The notes: a model not told the origin generated them from the letters alone. A DNA stretch of 64,000 bases from Tilletiaria anomala UBC 951 (GCF_000711695.1 NW_013547020.1:62001-126000), one strand, 5' to 3'; counted from the first letter of the stretch, positions 45,689-58,324 are shown. Made by a program: numbers and translations.

Positions 45689-48270
45689 TCACACACGAGC
45701 TGAAGCATGCATGTGACCGCTGAGGGAAGTCATACTGTCGCTCGACAGACGCGTGCGCTTCTCCGGGTGGGTACCAGCAGCGGCAGGGGCGCCGCCGTCG
45801 TTGAGCATGAACGGCTTGGCGAGGTAGCCGTCGCGCGGGCTGTCGCCGCCGTCGTGCGATGAGAGGCTACCAGTTCGCGAGCGCCGCGTTGCGGACAGTG
45901 CGGGCGTAGGCGGTGAGCGACTGCCGTGCCTGTTGTGCGCATCCAAGGCATTGCTGGCGCTGGCACCGTTACCGTTGCTGTACCCATTGCAGATGGGCGA
46001 CAGGCGGAGCGACGTGGTGTTGTGCGACGCGCTGGACGCAGGCGAGAGCCGGAGGGCAGGCAGAGGTGGGAGGAAGAGGCCAGCGGAGGAGTTCGAGGCC
46101 GCCACAGCCGCAGAGTTTGCCGCGTGGGGATTGCGGTGCAGACGGAACGGGCTGGTTGCTGCCCCCGTCGCGTACGAAGCGACGAGAGTCTGGCGCGCGT
46201 CGAGGCCGAGTCCACGCGCAAGGTCATACAGCTGCGCGTCGGTAAGGGCGCCGTAGCGCTGGCGGCACTCGGCAAAGAAGTGCTCGAGCTGCTCGTCGGC
46301 GGCGCGCATCGGCGCCGCCGAGGGTGACCACGCGGCGGCCAGGGCGGGGGGGAAGGCGAAGATACTCGTCGCGCGGCCGGTGGGGCCCATGGCGTCGAGA
46401 ATGAAGGCAATGTTGGTTTGCGCAGCGGTGAGGCCGCTCGACTCACCCGCGACGCGCAGGCTGAGGATCAGGTTGCTCGTCTCGGCGAACAAGTGCATTA
46501 GGGTCCAGCTGGCTAAGATGGGGTCGACGGTGCGCGACTGGGCGAACGCGTCGTGCAGGTCGCGCCGCGTGCGGCGGAGGAGCGCCTCATTGAACAGGAG
46601 CCAGGTAGGCAATTGCTCAGCCCACGCGGCGAGCGCGCTGTGGCCGCTCTCCGACGCGCTGTCGCGGCGGCGGTGCGTGTCGCTTGGCGTGGAAGGGGCA
46701 GCCGCGGGAGAGCGTGCAATGTCCATCGCCTTGCGGAAGACGTCGACGGAGGCGTATAGGTGTAGGAGAGCGAGCGTGGCTTCGTCGTCAGACTCTTGGT
46801 GCTGCTGGAACAGCGCAAAGAAGCGCTCACTCGCGCCGGCCTCGACCGCGGGGGGCTGGCGCGTGAAGACGGCGGCGAGGACGTCAAGGAGGTGCGCGAT
46901 GAGGACAAGACGGCGCAGCATCGAGCCTCTGCGTGGGGGCCGTGGCGCGTTCGTGCTGCCGGAAGCTGGCGAAGCGGCCAGGGGCGAGGACGAGACGCGG
47001 TCCATGCCGTGGAGCGCCAGGAGCCGGCTAGCGGACGCGGCACTGAGGGCTGCGCGCTGGTGGCGGCCGCTGAGCAGGTCGCAAGCGGCGAGCAGGCAGT
47101 GTGCGTGTACAGCGTCCATGCTGACAGCGGCGCCTTCATCATGCGCGTCATGCTCACTGCCAAGCCACAAGAGGTGGCGTACTCGCCAGGCATAGGCGTC
47201 CGACTCGGCGGCCGCCGCGCCTGTGTCGAGGTAGCGCGCGCCGAGGGCATAGATGGAGAGGAGTAGCAGCTCAGATACGTTTCCCGTCTGGAGGTCGCGG
47301 AGGAAGACAACCTCTTCGAGCGCTTGGTTCAGGGGAAAGGCGTATGTGAAAAAGTTGCTGATGAGCTGCATGCTGTGTTCCTTGCTCGGCTCGAGCGGGG
47401 CTGGCACAGATGCCGTGGTGCGGCCGCCGAGTACGGGACTCAAGCCTTCCTGCGAGCGGCTCGACGAGAGTTTGGACGAGGAGGCCACGATGCGTGAGCG
47501 TGCGTGAGCTGGCACTGGGGATGGTGCTGGTACTGTAGCGACGTTGCTGCCTTGTGCTTGTGCTGACGGGTTCATCAACGAGCGTGAATGCACGGAACGA
47601 GCTGTTGGCGTCGGCGGAACAATGTTGCCAGATGCGTCGCTGCAATGTACCATGATCAACAAGGGATATGCAACGTTCGTTCCATGTCAGCGGCAGCGCT
47701 CCTGCAAGCTTTCGACCGGCGGACTGCGACCGGGGCGACTCACGAGTAGCAGCATGTGCGGCCGCTAAAGTCGCAGTTGGAGCATGGCAGGCCGCCGTCA
47801 CAGCGGCGCTTGGCCTTGTGGCATGCGACGCACGCTTTTTGGAGGCGCTTGCGCTTCTTGCCCGTGGCCGAGTAGGCCAGCGTCGACGACTCGTTGGCGG
47901 GCGTTGCTGCTGCTGATGTTGACGGAGCCGACGCTGACCCTGTGGTCGCTTGTGCGAATGCAGCTGCGTACCGGTGGTTGTGTGGGAATAGCGGAGGCTG
48001 ACGGTGGGGTATGGTGCTACCCGGGCCTGACATATCAGACATGCCCCCTTGGCTCATGCCCATCGACGGGAGGGGCGGCGAGTAGTACGGTGTGCTGCCC
48101 GACACGTGCGGGGGCATACCGCGGTGCATCGCATAGGACGAGGAGGAGGCATGTGTGAAGTGGACGGGAGTGTGGTGTGGGTGTGGGTGTGGGTGGCTGC
48201 CTGCTGCATCGAGCGAGCCAAAGGAGGGGACCTCGCTGCCTGCGGGGAGCTGTGAGGTGCGGCCGTTCAT
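45689..48270 (-). CDS. Zn2Cys6 transcription factor
   Basis: Two exons (48270-47744, 47639-45689) give 825 residues. A binuclear zinc cluster lies at about 145-176: 'KACVACHKAKRRC' then 'CSNCDFSGRTCC', fitting C-x2-C-x6-C-x5-C-x2-C-x6-C; the intron falls just after it. Upstream is a His/Pro/Ser/Gln-rich region with an HPHPHPHH run; a basic 'KKRKRLQK' precedes the cluster. A helical middle region ('NFFTYAFPLNQALEEVVFLRD', then 'LLLLSIYALGARYL') resembles the regulatory middle domain of such factors, though the usual fungal-specific motif was not pinned down. The C-terminus is Ser/Ala-rich. The start is the ATG at 48270; the frame is open upstream only through a TTG. Target genes are unknown. 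It lies tail-to-tail with the phosphoesterase pseudogene. Confidence 0.85.
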
Positions 48271-49575
48271 CTTGGGGTGGAGGCGCTGAGCAAGACGTGT
48301 CTGGCAAGAGCATTCAACGACCACCTGGTGAGCGTGAATGGGGATGCTCTCAGGTGGGAAGGATGGCAAAGGGAAAAGACAGGTGGGCCATCAAGCAAGC
48401 AAGCGAAGAAGAACGCGGGAGAATATGTATGTATTGATGATATATATATAATCCTTAGTACCAAGCAAGCTCTCTCTCCCCGGTCAGATGGTGGCAGAGC
48501 ACTCTCAACAAGCCATCTCGCAATCCGTGTGCCTAACCCCCAAGAACTCTTGGCATGCGTGCCACTGGTGTCGCCATCGCCTCCTCTGCTGCAGTGCCCC
48601 TAGATACAAGCACGCACCATCGCACTCACCGCCGGCCAGCACAATGCCAAGCCGCCGGGATGCCTGCTGCTGCCTCCGCTGTCTGCGGGCACTACATGGC
48701 ACGAGCCAGGGTGCCCGCCGCAATGACACATACTCCGCCCTCTGTGTGCGGCCCAGTGCCTCTTCACTAGCGACGTGCCCAGCTTCTGCCGTTCAGCAGC
48801 CCGTGGCCACTGCTATCCCCATAAGTGCTCCAGTGCCCAGTGTCCGTGAGGACGTCTCGTCGGTCTTTCTGTGGCCCCCGGTCAGTAGTAGCGTCACCAG
48901 TTGCTCCCTTCCCACCGACAAGACAGCGCTCTTGGCAGTTGGCTGCGGGGATTCCACGTCGAACCCGCCGCCGCTTTGGGGGAATCGTACCGGTTTCCAC
49001 CGAAAGACCGTGTTTCCTCCACGACCGCAGGGCCGCCGGCCCGCCAAGCCAGGCACTTACTTCTGTACCTGGGCAGGCACAACGTCAGTCTTTCCTTCCG
49101 CCGCCCCAACCATATCCATACCCAGGCTTGCACATCAGCACCAGCGCTTCAGCACGCGCTAACTGGCAAAGTGGAGAAGGCATGTAGCACGCAGTAGACT
49201 CGCCTTCTCACCAGTGCAGTCCCAGCCAGTGCCAGAGACCACCCCCACGGGGTACTCTCTGGTCCCGCATGCTGGTCCAAACCAAAAGTCGCATCTTCAC
49301 TCACTACATTCGACTCTCCACGATGCTTGCAGACAAAAAAGCGACAAGCTCGCATGTGCGGTAAACATTCCCCTTAAACTGCGGACTTTCGCCCGCGACG
49401 CATCACCCCGCCCGACCCCCCCTCCTGTGCCCCTCCCGCCGCGCAGACGAAACGGGGCGTATCGCGTGAAGAATAGTCTTGATCCAAATCAGAGTACAGT
49501 ACAAACAAACATGCCAACACCTCGGGGTCGATCGTGGTCTCCTGCCGCTAGTAGCCCGCACTGTTGCGTCCGGTA
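48271..49575. other. Intergenic, upstream of the Zn2Cys6 gene and downstream of the Zds gene
   Basis: 1.3 kb without a supported gene. It holds a short (AT)n run at about 48439-48452 and several C-rich tracts. The long promoter is usual for a regulator. Confidence 0.5.
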
Positions 49576-52500
49576 TCACGGCCGCGCCCTGCGCGATTGC
49601 ACCGCCAGACGAGCGGCATCCAGCACGGCAGTGTCAAGCGGCGGCAGCTGCGGCTGCGCTTGAGCCAGACCCGCGGATGACGCAGGTGATGGTGAGGCCG
49701 ACGCCGATTGCAATGACGGAGAGTGCCGCGACGGAGATGGCGAGCGACGGGTAGCGACGACGGCCTTGCCCTGCTGCTGCTTGTTGGTCGTCATGCCCGG
49801 TGTGCAGGCCACAACGACTGCCGCTGCTGCTTGCGCGCTGCTCACACCGAGGGAAGTGGGATCCGAGGTGCTGCTGGAAAGGTACGACGCGTTGTGGCCC
49901 CCTGTGGCCAAAGGGGCAGCGGACATCACAGAACCCTCGCTGACGCTGCGCTGCCCTGCGCCCCCAGAAAATTCGCGATGTGCCTCGTCGGCCAGGGTGA
50001 TCCAAAGATCTGGTGAGCTGTATACGCTACCGTTGGCCCCCGCCGCCGCCGCCGCCGCTGCTGCACCATATGCCGCCTGCCAGGTGGCGCCCCCACGACC
50101 TGCGCTGCGCGACGGATCGCTCGCGCGCATCCGCTGCCGCGCGTCCGCATCAAAATCGGCGTGGATCGGCTCGCTGAGGTTTCGCCGATGGTCAATGTCC
50201 GCACCGGCAGAAGAGCCGAACGCGTCGCCGCTCAAGCCGGCTTGCTGCCACAGATTGCCACCGGAAGGTCCAGAAGTCCCATTGGATCCACCGCCGCTGC
50301 CAGAAGCGCTGCCGAGCCATGCGTGCTCGCTTTCGACAGGCGACACAGCACGGCGCTGGCCTTTGGTGCCGGACCCGTTGCCTCCGAGCCATGCGCCCGA
50401 CTCCACACTGTCACTCACTCTGCGTAGGCTCAAGCCAGGCCCTTGGCGCTTGCCTTGAGAGCCAAACTCTTCCGGCACATTGTGCTGTTGTCCTTCGCTG
50501 TAGCCTCGCCCCGTGACCCTCTGTCCTACCACCTCTGGTGAGGTACTTTTGTCCGAGCCCGATCCATCAGACCAGCGCTGCTTTTGCTGCTGTTGTTGTT
50601 GTCGCTGTGACGCGTCCAGACTTGTTGCAGCTGCAGCCGCTGCGTAAGTCGCAGGAGGCGAGTCAGAAACGCCGTTGATGCCATGATCTGCATAAGACGA
50701 AGTTCCGTGCCCCCCCTGGAGCACCTGCGCGTCCACGACTTGACCCGGGGTGAAGCTCGACTGCGAGGAATGGAAAGCGCTCTGCAGATTGTACTGCGAT
50801 GCGATAAACGAGTTGTGCTGCGGGCCCTGCTGTTGCAGCGCCATCTCGCTGTTGATCTGCCGATGCTGCTTGCCATAACCAGCAGCGGCGATTGGCATCT
50901 CGGCCGTGTTGCGTCCAGGCGGTGCACGATTCGGTTTGACCAGCCCGCTCTTCTTGCTCTTGGCCGGCTTGTGGTTCACGTGTTGCTCAGCTTCCTCTGT
51001 GCGCTCGATCTCCACGGGAGGAGTTGTCCCTGGTGCGTTGCCAGCGCCTTGGACCAACTCGCCCGTGGGCGCTCCATACGCGGTCGAACTGCGGTTGATG
51101 ATGGACAGGTACCAGAACATGAGGTTCGAGATAAGCACCTGCTCGTAGAGCGGCCGCCGCGGGTTCGCGAGCTTGATATGACTGAGCCTGTAGACGGCTC
51201 GCTCAACGTGGATCGGATAGCGGTAATGGTTGTTGATCAGACGCGCACCCCCGGCAACGTTCCTGTCCAAAAGGCTCCCAGCAGTGATCTGGTTGTTGTT
51301 CCATCGCTGCTGATGCAACTGCTGCATGGGCTCCTCCGAGCCCTTCTTCTTGCCAAAGAGGGAGCCAAGGAAGCCGGATGATCCCTCGTCATCCGCCCTC
51401 ATCTTTTCCTTGTCCTCCTTCTTCTTGAGCTTGGCCGCCTTTTTTGAATCTTCATCATCGTCCTTCGACAAGCCAAACCAGGACGCAAAGCCGCTTTTCT
51501 TCTCCTTCTCCTTGCTCTTCGACGGAGGCGGGAGCTTCTGTTGCTGCTGCCGGTATTGTTGCTGCTGCGCGGGCACGATGGGGCCCTGCTGAGACGCAAG
51601 CGCTGGAGAAGTGGCGATCTTCGGCGCGACAGGTGCGATGCCACCGGTCAGCGAAAAGGAAGTGTGAGGATGCGGTTGGAGCGGCTGTTCAGGAGAAGGA
51701 GGGAGAGGAGACTTTGATTGCGCAGGTGGAGGTGGAAGCGGAGCAGGCCGTGTTTTCTCGAAGGCAGCTTGCGGTGGCACGTGCTGTACGTGCACCGGGA
51801 AGATCCGATTCGGAGCCAGTGCCATGTCATGCTCGACAGCGGGTGCGGGTGCAGGAACGGGCGCAAGTGGGGGGGTCTCTTTGACCGGAGATCCAGGTGG
51901 CGACTCTGTAATGATGTCTGTAAGCATGCGCGACCTGGAGTCGCCCTTGAGGGTCCCTTGAGGGTCGGCGGGCATGTCGAAGTAGTCACTAGGTTGGGAG
52001 GTTGCGCCAGTCCGTCCCTGTGTAGGAGTGAGTGGTGCACTGTGCTGCTCGGTTCGCACGCTGGCATCGGAGGTTGGGGTTGGGATCGAAGCAGAGACCG
52101 ACTCAGTGAGAGAAGTGACGCTCGTTCGTTGCGACGCATCGGACAGGTACGAGTCTCTTGAATACGCATCGACAATCGACTCGGTCGCCTCGTCGGAAAG
52201 CGGCCTGCCAGGCTTCTGCAGCCCTTCTTCCTCTCCTGACGCAGCAGATTGCCCGCTTTGCGTCCGTTGCATGTCATCTTCTTCGAGCACGGACGAGTCG
52301 CCTCGGGGCATCGCTGCGAGGTCTACTGCACTCGCCGTGGTGTCTTCCGATATGACGCTCCCCGATGCGGCTCCCGTCCTCCTGCGCGAAGGTCGCCTCT
52401 GCCCTTCCCCAAATGACGTCTTCCGGATCTTCGTCCGCGCAGCCCTTCGAAGAATCTGTCCGGGCCGCGGAAGGATGATCGGCGAATCGGCATCTTCCAC

Positions 52501-53582
52501 TTCGGCGGGCATGTCATCGACACGGTCGAGGGCTATGGGGCATGAGATAACATATTTCAGCTATGCATGGGGGAAGAGCCTGGTAGCTTAATCATGTACG
52601 TACCAGAAGCGTTTGAGCCCATGCTGATTGTTCGATGGAGGGCACTTCGGAGGGCACTGGGATCTTGCGCCTTGCTTGCTTCTTCGGCCAGCTGTTCCAG
52701 CTTCTGCAGATCCTCTAGCGTCAGCATCGGCCCTTCAAAGTCTCGCTTGCTGGAACTCCGCGCAAGCGGCGACTTCGGTGCGCTAGACTTGGCGGACTTG
52801 TCATCATCGTTGGTGTCCGTGTCAATCTCAGGACGATACTGCCGTCGAAGCGTACTAGCCCTTCTGCTCAGCGAGGTCGAGCGGCTGATGAGATCTGCTC
52901 GTAAGGATCCGCTCCCGCTGATGCTGTTGGATGGCCTCCGGATGATGCCTTGCAATGCCGGATGTACATCGTCACCACTGACACTCGCAGGTCCGGCTGA
53001 CCCTTGACCGTCCGGCCCATCTTGCCCCGATTTTTCTGCTTCTCTTACGGCACGCGAAGCATGCTCGTGCAGGAACTTGCGAAAGTCGCTGGGGGAGACT
53101 TCTGGGTGCATTGAAGCTGGCACCCAGAACAGATGGGATGGATCCAGCTGCTCGTTGTTTGCTCCGCCACTCTGCATGACCGGGGAGACTTGGGGTCTGC
53201 GCGAAGCAGACGAAGGCGAACCTTCCTCGTCGCCGCCATCGGCATTTGAGGAGGATCCGAGACCCCTCCGCCGCGCCGTGAATCTCTGCCTGCCTTCGTT
53301 GCCCCTCCCACCGGGTCCTCGCGCGACCGGCCCATTGTCGCTGAGCCCTACGCCTTCTCTAGCCAAGCTTCCAGTACTGCTCTGAGCTGTCTTAACAGCG
53401 CTGAGCGAGCGATCGACTATACCACCTGTATTGCCCGATATGGGCAAGGATGACGATCCACTCAGCACCGCTGCCAAATCGGGCAGGTCCGGATCCAGGA
53501 TGTGCCGATTGACCGATTCACGCCTATGCGCCTTCAGTGCTTCCACTTCGCGTGCAAACTCGCTGTCTGTGATGTTCTGCAT
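49576..53582 (-). CDS. Zds-family protein (Zds1/Zds2 C-terminal domain)
   Basis: Two exons (53582-52604, 52532-49576) give 1311 residues. In yeast, Zds1/2 bind the PP2A-Cdc55 phosphatase and control mitotic entry/exit and polarity. The N-terminal part has 'REVEALKAHRRESVNRHILDPDLP', then 'LFWVPASMHPEVSPSDFRKF' and an Arg/Ser segment 'SLSRRASTLRRQY'; the middle is disordered with 'PIILPRPGQILRRAARTKIRK'. The Zds_C core is at about 755-805: 'RYPIHVERAVYRLSH', 'KLANPRRPL', 'QVLISNLMFWYLSI'. About 500 disordered Gln/Ser/Ala residues follow it, unlike yeast, where the domain is near the end. The start at 53582 follows an in-frame stop and a possible acceptor, so an upstream leader exon (GTGAGC near 53881, acceptor near 53794) may exist. 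Confidence 0.82.
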
Positions 53583-55291
53583 TTCCGTAGTCCCCTCTGT
53601 GATATCAGTCTATCCGGGAGTTGCAGAGCACCTTTCATGCGCGTGATGAGGGCAACTCTGCAGGTTGCCAGAGTAGCGCAAAGTCTTGGTGTCGAGCCAG
53701 TCGACAACGCATTCAGCAACGCATCAAGTGTCGTCTCAGTCAGGTCGTTCTACCGTCCGTCCAGTGAGCAAATGCTGACGCGATGAATGGGGTCTGGAGA
53801 GAGAGAAAGCGCAAGTCACAAGACACTATGTCAGAACAACGGAGAGATTAAAGGTGGTGTTGACGGAGCCGTTGTGGCTCACCTCTTTGCAAGCTTCGAT
53901 TGCGTTGCCCGTCCTTCTCAACGGCAATCGTGCCAGCCTAATGTGGATGGCGTGGATGCGTGTGGAGAGAGCCAGTGGTCGCTTTCGCAGGATTCGACGA
54001 GTCCCATGCACTGAATCGGCTTGGCGTTTAGGGCCAGGACGGGGTGGCAGCGTCCAGCCAGGACGCGCAAGCAGCTTTTGGCCGGATGAGTCTCGCTTGC
54101 TCTGTGTGGTGAATCGTCGAAGGGAGGTGCAGGGATGGTCGAGATGCGTCAGAATGACCTTTGGACGGCTGCGTTACACTTTGAGGTAAGTCGAGCGACC
54201 TCGCACGTCTGGCAGAGCGGTAGCGCGGCAATTCTGCGGCGTAACACCAAGACACGGGCCCACACCCAAGCTGACCCACAAGCCCTTTTCCTTTACCACC
54301 TGCGGGCAAGCCTGCTACTCAACGGCGAGAGATGAGCTGCTGCGGACTCTAAGGACCGCTCCGCTTCTACTCTCGCGCAGGATCGATGCGGTCTTTAGGC
54401 CTCAGCATCCGCCGAAGAGCCATGCAGAGATGTGCGTCCACGAGATGGCAGGGGGAATGCTTTGCCCTTTTCCTTATTGGAGTGGCAGTCAGGCAGACAC
54501 CAGCAGCGAGAGGCGATCCGCAAGGGTGCCACTGCACCAGTCTTGCGCTATCATATCCGAGCACCCAGCCGAGTCTTGGCTCTGGCTTAGTGCCGTACTT
54601 CATTCTTTTTTGACTGAGGAGACTCTTCTCTTGTCGGCACTGCCGCCGCTCCAGTCCCAGCGCGCCAGAAGGGCCAGGTCGTAGGCATCGCAGTCCATAG
54701 GCCAGCGCAGGTCGCAAAGGGGCCTAGTGCCGCGTTCGATACATACAGAACAGCCCTTTCCCTATGGCGAGGAGGACCTGCGAGGACTTCAGGGAACGGC
54801 CATTGACACCAGTCACAGTCAGCACCGCAGATTCGCATGCGAGCATACCACACGACGGCACTAGGCATATCTTTTCAGACTTGCAACAAGCGCTTTCATT
54901 TCGGAGCAGCTCGACAGAGCTTCTGACCAGCAACCAAGCGTCAGCAATGATGATGCGATGAGCGTGTGGGATATCGACTGCACCCAAGAAGCGAAATTGT
55001 GATGCGCGTGACGGGGTTACGGAGAGAGGTGTACAACAGGTGATGACTCCTGGGACAGACGGTTGACGTTTCTACATGGTGCGAGATGGGGCATCGCAGA
55101 ATTGATGCTGCATGAAGAAGTTAGATCGCTGGAAGTAATGCGAGAGGTGTAAGAAGGGCCTTCCCAATATGCCATTGGCTAGGCTCGGCTAATGTGTTGT
55201 AAAGCTAAGCAGGATGAATGATGGTCGATGAGAAGTGAAGACCAATCCTCAACAAAGATTTGTCGGGGGGCCAGAAGATCGCCCGGAAGCT
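53583..55291. other. Intergenic, Zds promoter/leader and 3' flank of J-protein gene
   Basis: 1.7 kb without a supported coding gene. A plausible leader intron for the Zds gene lies at about 53795-53881 on the minus strand (GTGAGC donor, CTCTCTCCAG acceptor). A 'TGGCAGAGCGGTAGCGC' at about 54210-54226 looks like a tRNA A box, but no B box or stems follow. Confidence 0.4.
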
Positions 55292-56529
55292 TTAGGGAGA
55301 TGCATTTGTCCGCTCGACACGTTGGCGAGTAGTCCTGCCTTGAAGCAGTGGGTGCTCGGGTTGAGGCTCCCCATTGACGGTGACGAACGCCCCTTGCGGT
55401 CCGCTGCGGTAGATCGTCTCGGTTCCCTGCAGAGACGACGAAAAAAATATCAGCGTCCAGCGTGAACACTCAGAGACCTGGGTATACGTAAAATAATGCA
55501 CTCACATCAGGAGCAATCTCGCGCGTGACCGTCTCGATCTGCCCATTCCTGTTCGACTGGTATATGCTGCGACTGTTGCTCTGCACACTCTGTGGGTTTG
55601 GGATAAACCCACCAGATTGATTTTTGCTGAAGCTGGAAAAAGATCTCATGCTGCTTTGCGAGCTCTGCTGTCCATCGCCGGTACCAAACATGCTCATCGG
55701 TTGCAGCATGCCTCCTGCGCTGGGGTCATTGAACATCGATCGACCAAACAGTCCGCCCAACATCGGCTGCGCGCAGCCGAATGCAAATGGGTCAGAGGGA
55801 CCAAACGCGCTTTCGCCAAACTGGTGACCCTTCATGGACCTGTTAAGCCCAAACCCCATGTCCGCCATCACCTGGTGGTTGGCGAAGAATGGGTCGCGTT
55901 GGCCGAACGGTGAAGCCATTTCACCGTGGCCCACCCCGAAATTACGTCCGAAGAGGTCTTCAAACATTTGAAAGGGATCCGAGAAGTCAAAGCCAAAGCC
56001 GCCGCTGGGCCGGTTCCTGCTGCTGAATGAACACTGTCCGAAAGCATTGTGGGTATTTGTAGACGATGGTTGAGCTGCAAATCTGGAGTGGGATCCCGCT
56101 GTATCGTATTCCCGTCTCTTGCTAGGATCTGAAAGCACTTCGTATGCCCTGAAGAGAAATTGAGACACCATTGGGAGAGATTGACCTGCGATCAGTACTT
56201 TGTCTATTCATGTGACACAGGCGCAAGCACCACGCGCCTCGCATACCAGCCAGCTCACTCTGCCACTAGCTTAAACTGCGCAGTGCACTCCTCCTTGCGC
56301 TCTGGCAGTGCTCTATCAGGATGTGTCTTGAGCGCCTATTATGATCAAGCAACACGGAATGGAATATGATCAAAATAGACTTTCGCTTTCGAAAAGGTGG
56401 CTGCTCATCCCATGTCCGGAACACAGCGCGCATGACACGTACCTGCCGCCTATAGGCTGTGCGGATGTCCTCCTGGTTGGCGTCGCGCGCGACACCAAGC
56501 ACTTCATACAAGTCAATGTCCGCCGGCAT
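55292..56529 (-). CDS. J-domain co-chaperone (Hsp40/DnaJ, class B-like)
   Basis: Four exons (56529-56443, 56335-56259, 56148-55506, 55426-55292) give 313 residues. The J domain occupies 1-75: 'DLYEVLGVARDANQEDIRTAYRRQ', then the Hsp70-stimulating HPD at 34-36 ('THPDRALPE'), and 'AYEVLSDPSKRREYD'. A Gly/Phe/Met-rich region with repeated 'DPF' and 'FGRN' elements follows (about 100-220), then a Ser-rich stretch. A short conserved end reads 'ETVTREIAPDGTETIYRSGPQG', recalling the DNAJB6/DNAJB2-type C-terminal strands. There is no zinc-finger module, so it is not class A. The upstream region carries two GAATTTTC palindromes, consistent with heat-shock control. The partner Hsp70 and compartment are not shown by the sequence. 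Confidence 0.9.
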
Positions 56530-57180
56530 ACTTCGCGCTGCTTTTGATCATACAGACCTGAGTGCGAGGAGAATTGCCATACGTTGTCGTTGTGGGGAGA
56601 CCGTAGGACAAACTGACTGCAACAAGTACAATCTTTCGCTTTTGAGGTCACTGGATGAGATCGAGATGTGAGATTCGAGCTTGTCGAACGGAATCTTGAC
56701 GTAATAGGGGCGGAAGTCGGAACACGTTATCCTTCAGGGAATTTTCAATTTACCTCCCGGAATTTTCCAGGTGCGGGGAAAGATTGCCGGGCCGGCTCCA
56801 TCCGATATCTGTTCGAAGTTCACGTTGCGAAGAACCCTCTCGTATTGAGAACTGTCAGCTGTTCGACTTCAACGACTTGAACAGGTTACAGCCCAACAAG
56901 GATGCAGACATCTTCCCTGACGCAATGCATATTGTGCATACGGCAGATCTCGCTGGACACCTCTCATGCGCAATTCTAATGGCGCACAGCCTCAGGTTTA
57001 GCAGGGAACGTCTGTAAGAGTGGGGGCGAGGGAAACTAGCAATACAAGAAGTTTATCACATCTTGAGTCCATCTATGAAATGCGTAAAGAGTAGCCCTAC
57101 GCGGGTCATTCTGCTGCTTGCATCTACTTGTCACCCGTGGCACGAAGCCCATCACTGTACCGCGCTGGAAGAGAGGAGCC
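56530..57180. other. Intergenic, J-protein promoter and TIM23 3' flank
   Basis: 651 bases with no supported gene apart from the candidate heat-shock elements listed separately. Confidence 0.5.
56739..56767. promoter_or_regulatory. Candidate heat-shock elements upstream of the J-protein gene
   Basis: Two exact GAATTTTC palindromes (GAAnnTTC, the core of the heat-shock element) lie at 56739-56746 and 56760-56767, about 210-240 bases before the J-protein ATG on the minus strand. Additional GGAA/TTCC pentamers flank them at 56712-56735. Function is inferred. Confidence 0.4.
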
Positions 57181-58018
57181 TTAGACAAGCGCTTTCTTGG
57201 CTGTTGTCCAGGTAGCGGCAGCAGCAGCCATGATGCCGCTTGAGATTAGCATCGCCCGTGGGCCTGCTGTGCTCTTGAAAATGACACCACTGATGGACCC
57301 AGCAGCAACAGCACCGTATATGTCGTGCTTCCCTCGTGCTGCATCAATCGAAGCATCGATGATATTGTAGATCAAAGCTGTGGGATATCGCAATGGGTGT
57401 CAATTCACCTGAAGTAATATTTTTATCGACTGTGCGTCCGCCCAGCTGCTACGCACCAATCACGCCTGCACTGTTGCCAAAGAAACTCCCCCTCCGTGTG
57501 ATGCTATTGAGCACGGCATTGAGCCTGAGCCTTGTGGTTGGGTTGTTCACACCCAGCGGCCGCGTCAGACCCTCCCGTGCTCCTAGCATGCCTCCAATCG
57601 CCAGCCCCGAGAGGTAGGTGGTACCTGTGCCGTAACACAGATCGTCGCTCCAGCCTCTGGAAGGGAGTGCTGTCCGTGCACCCTCCATGGTGGATGGTTG
57701 CTCGTCGACGATGTCAAGGTATTCAATGTCATCCTTGCCTAGCCCCGCCATCGGATGAAGCTTGGCTAGATCGAGCTGCAAAGCGGGATTGGAAAAGATA
57801 TCCGATGTGCTTGGAGCGGGTGTGCTCGTATATGCCGCATTTCCAGACGATGAGCTTGCATATTGTGAGTCGTTTGTGAAAGAATGCGAAGATAGGTATG
57901 AGGCCGGATCATGCGCAGCCGGCGCAGCCCCGTTGAAAGCTGTATCCGGAGCAGAATGTGCAGCAGCATTGCTGCCTCCGGCGTTGTTGCTGCTCCCGCT
58001 GCTTGAGAATGGCCACAT
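57181..58018 (-). CDS. TIM23: Mitochondrial inner-membrane translocase subunit Tim23
   Basis: Two exons (58018-57457, 57377-57181) give 252 residues (yeast Tim23: 222). Tim23 forms the presequence import channel with Tim17. The N-terminal 120 residues are Ser/Ala-rich and hydrophilic, matching the intermembrane-space receptor segment, with the family motif 'DLAKLHPMAGLGKDDIEYLDI'. The membrane part follows: 'WSDDLCYGTGTTYLSGLAIGGMLG' (TM1), 'RLRLNAVLNSITRRGSFFGNSAGVIGALIYNI' (TM2, across the intron), 'GKHDIYGAVAAGSISGVIFKST' (TM3) and a final hydrophobic helix. These contain the PRAT-family glycine-rich pattern. The product ends in Lys-Lys-Ala-Leu-Val. Confidence 0.93.
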
Positions 58019-58324
58019 ATTAGTTCGTAGGGATCAATCGGGTTGAAAATGTAACCAAATATGGATGCCTTGAGAGGTGGACGTCGATGGGTTGCACGTC
58101 AACGATCAACCAGAAGAAAAGGATGGTTTTGAAATCATGACGACCGGACGGCGGAATGCGAAAGTGCGAAGCCAACAAAAAAACGGACAGAAGAGTCCTA
58201 AAAAAATGACAAAGAATCGGCGGAACGCGATAGAGGATGTCACAGATTCTGGAAATGAACTAGGAACCGCTGCACAGCGGCGCAGTGCATAATGGAACTG
58301 AGACACGACGCGACGGCGCACGTT

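Noticed and set aside
46380-47195. 271-codon open frame on + opposite the Zn2Cys6 gene
   Set aside because: It is the antisense shadow of a GC-rich coding region; Arg/Ser/Ala composition with no family pattern.
54210-54226. tRNA A-box-like sequence
   Set aside because: No B box and no cloverleaf stems within reach downstream.
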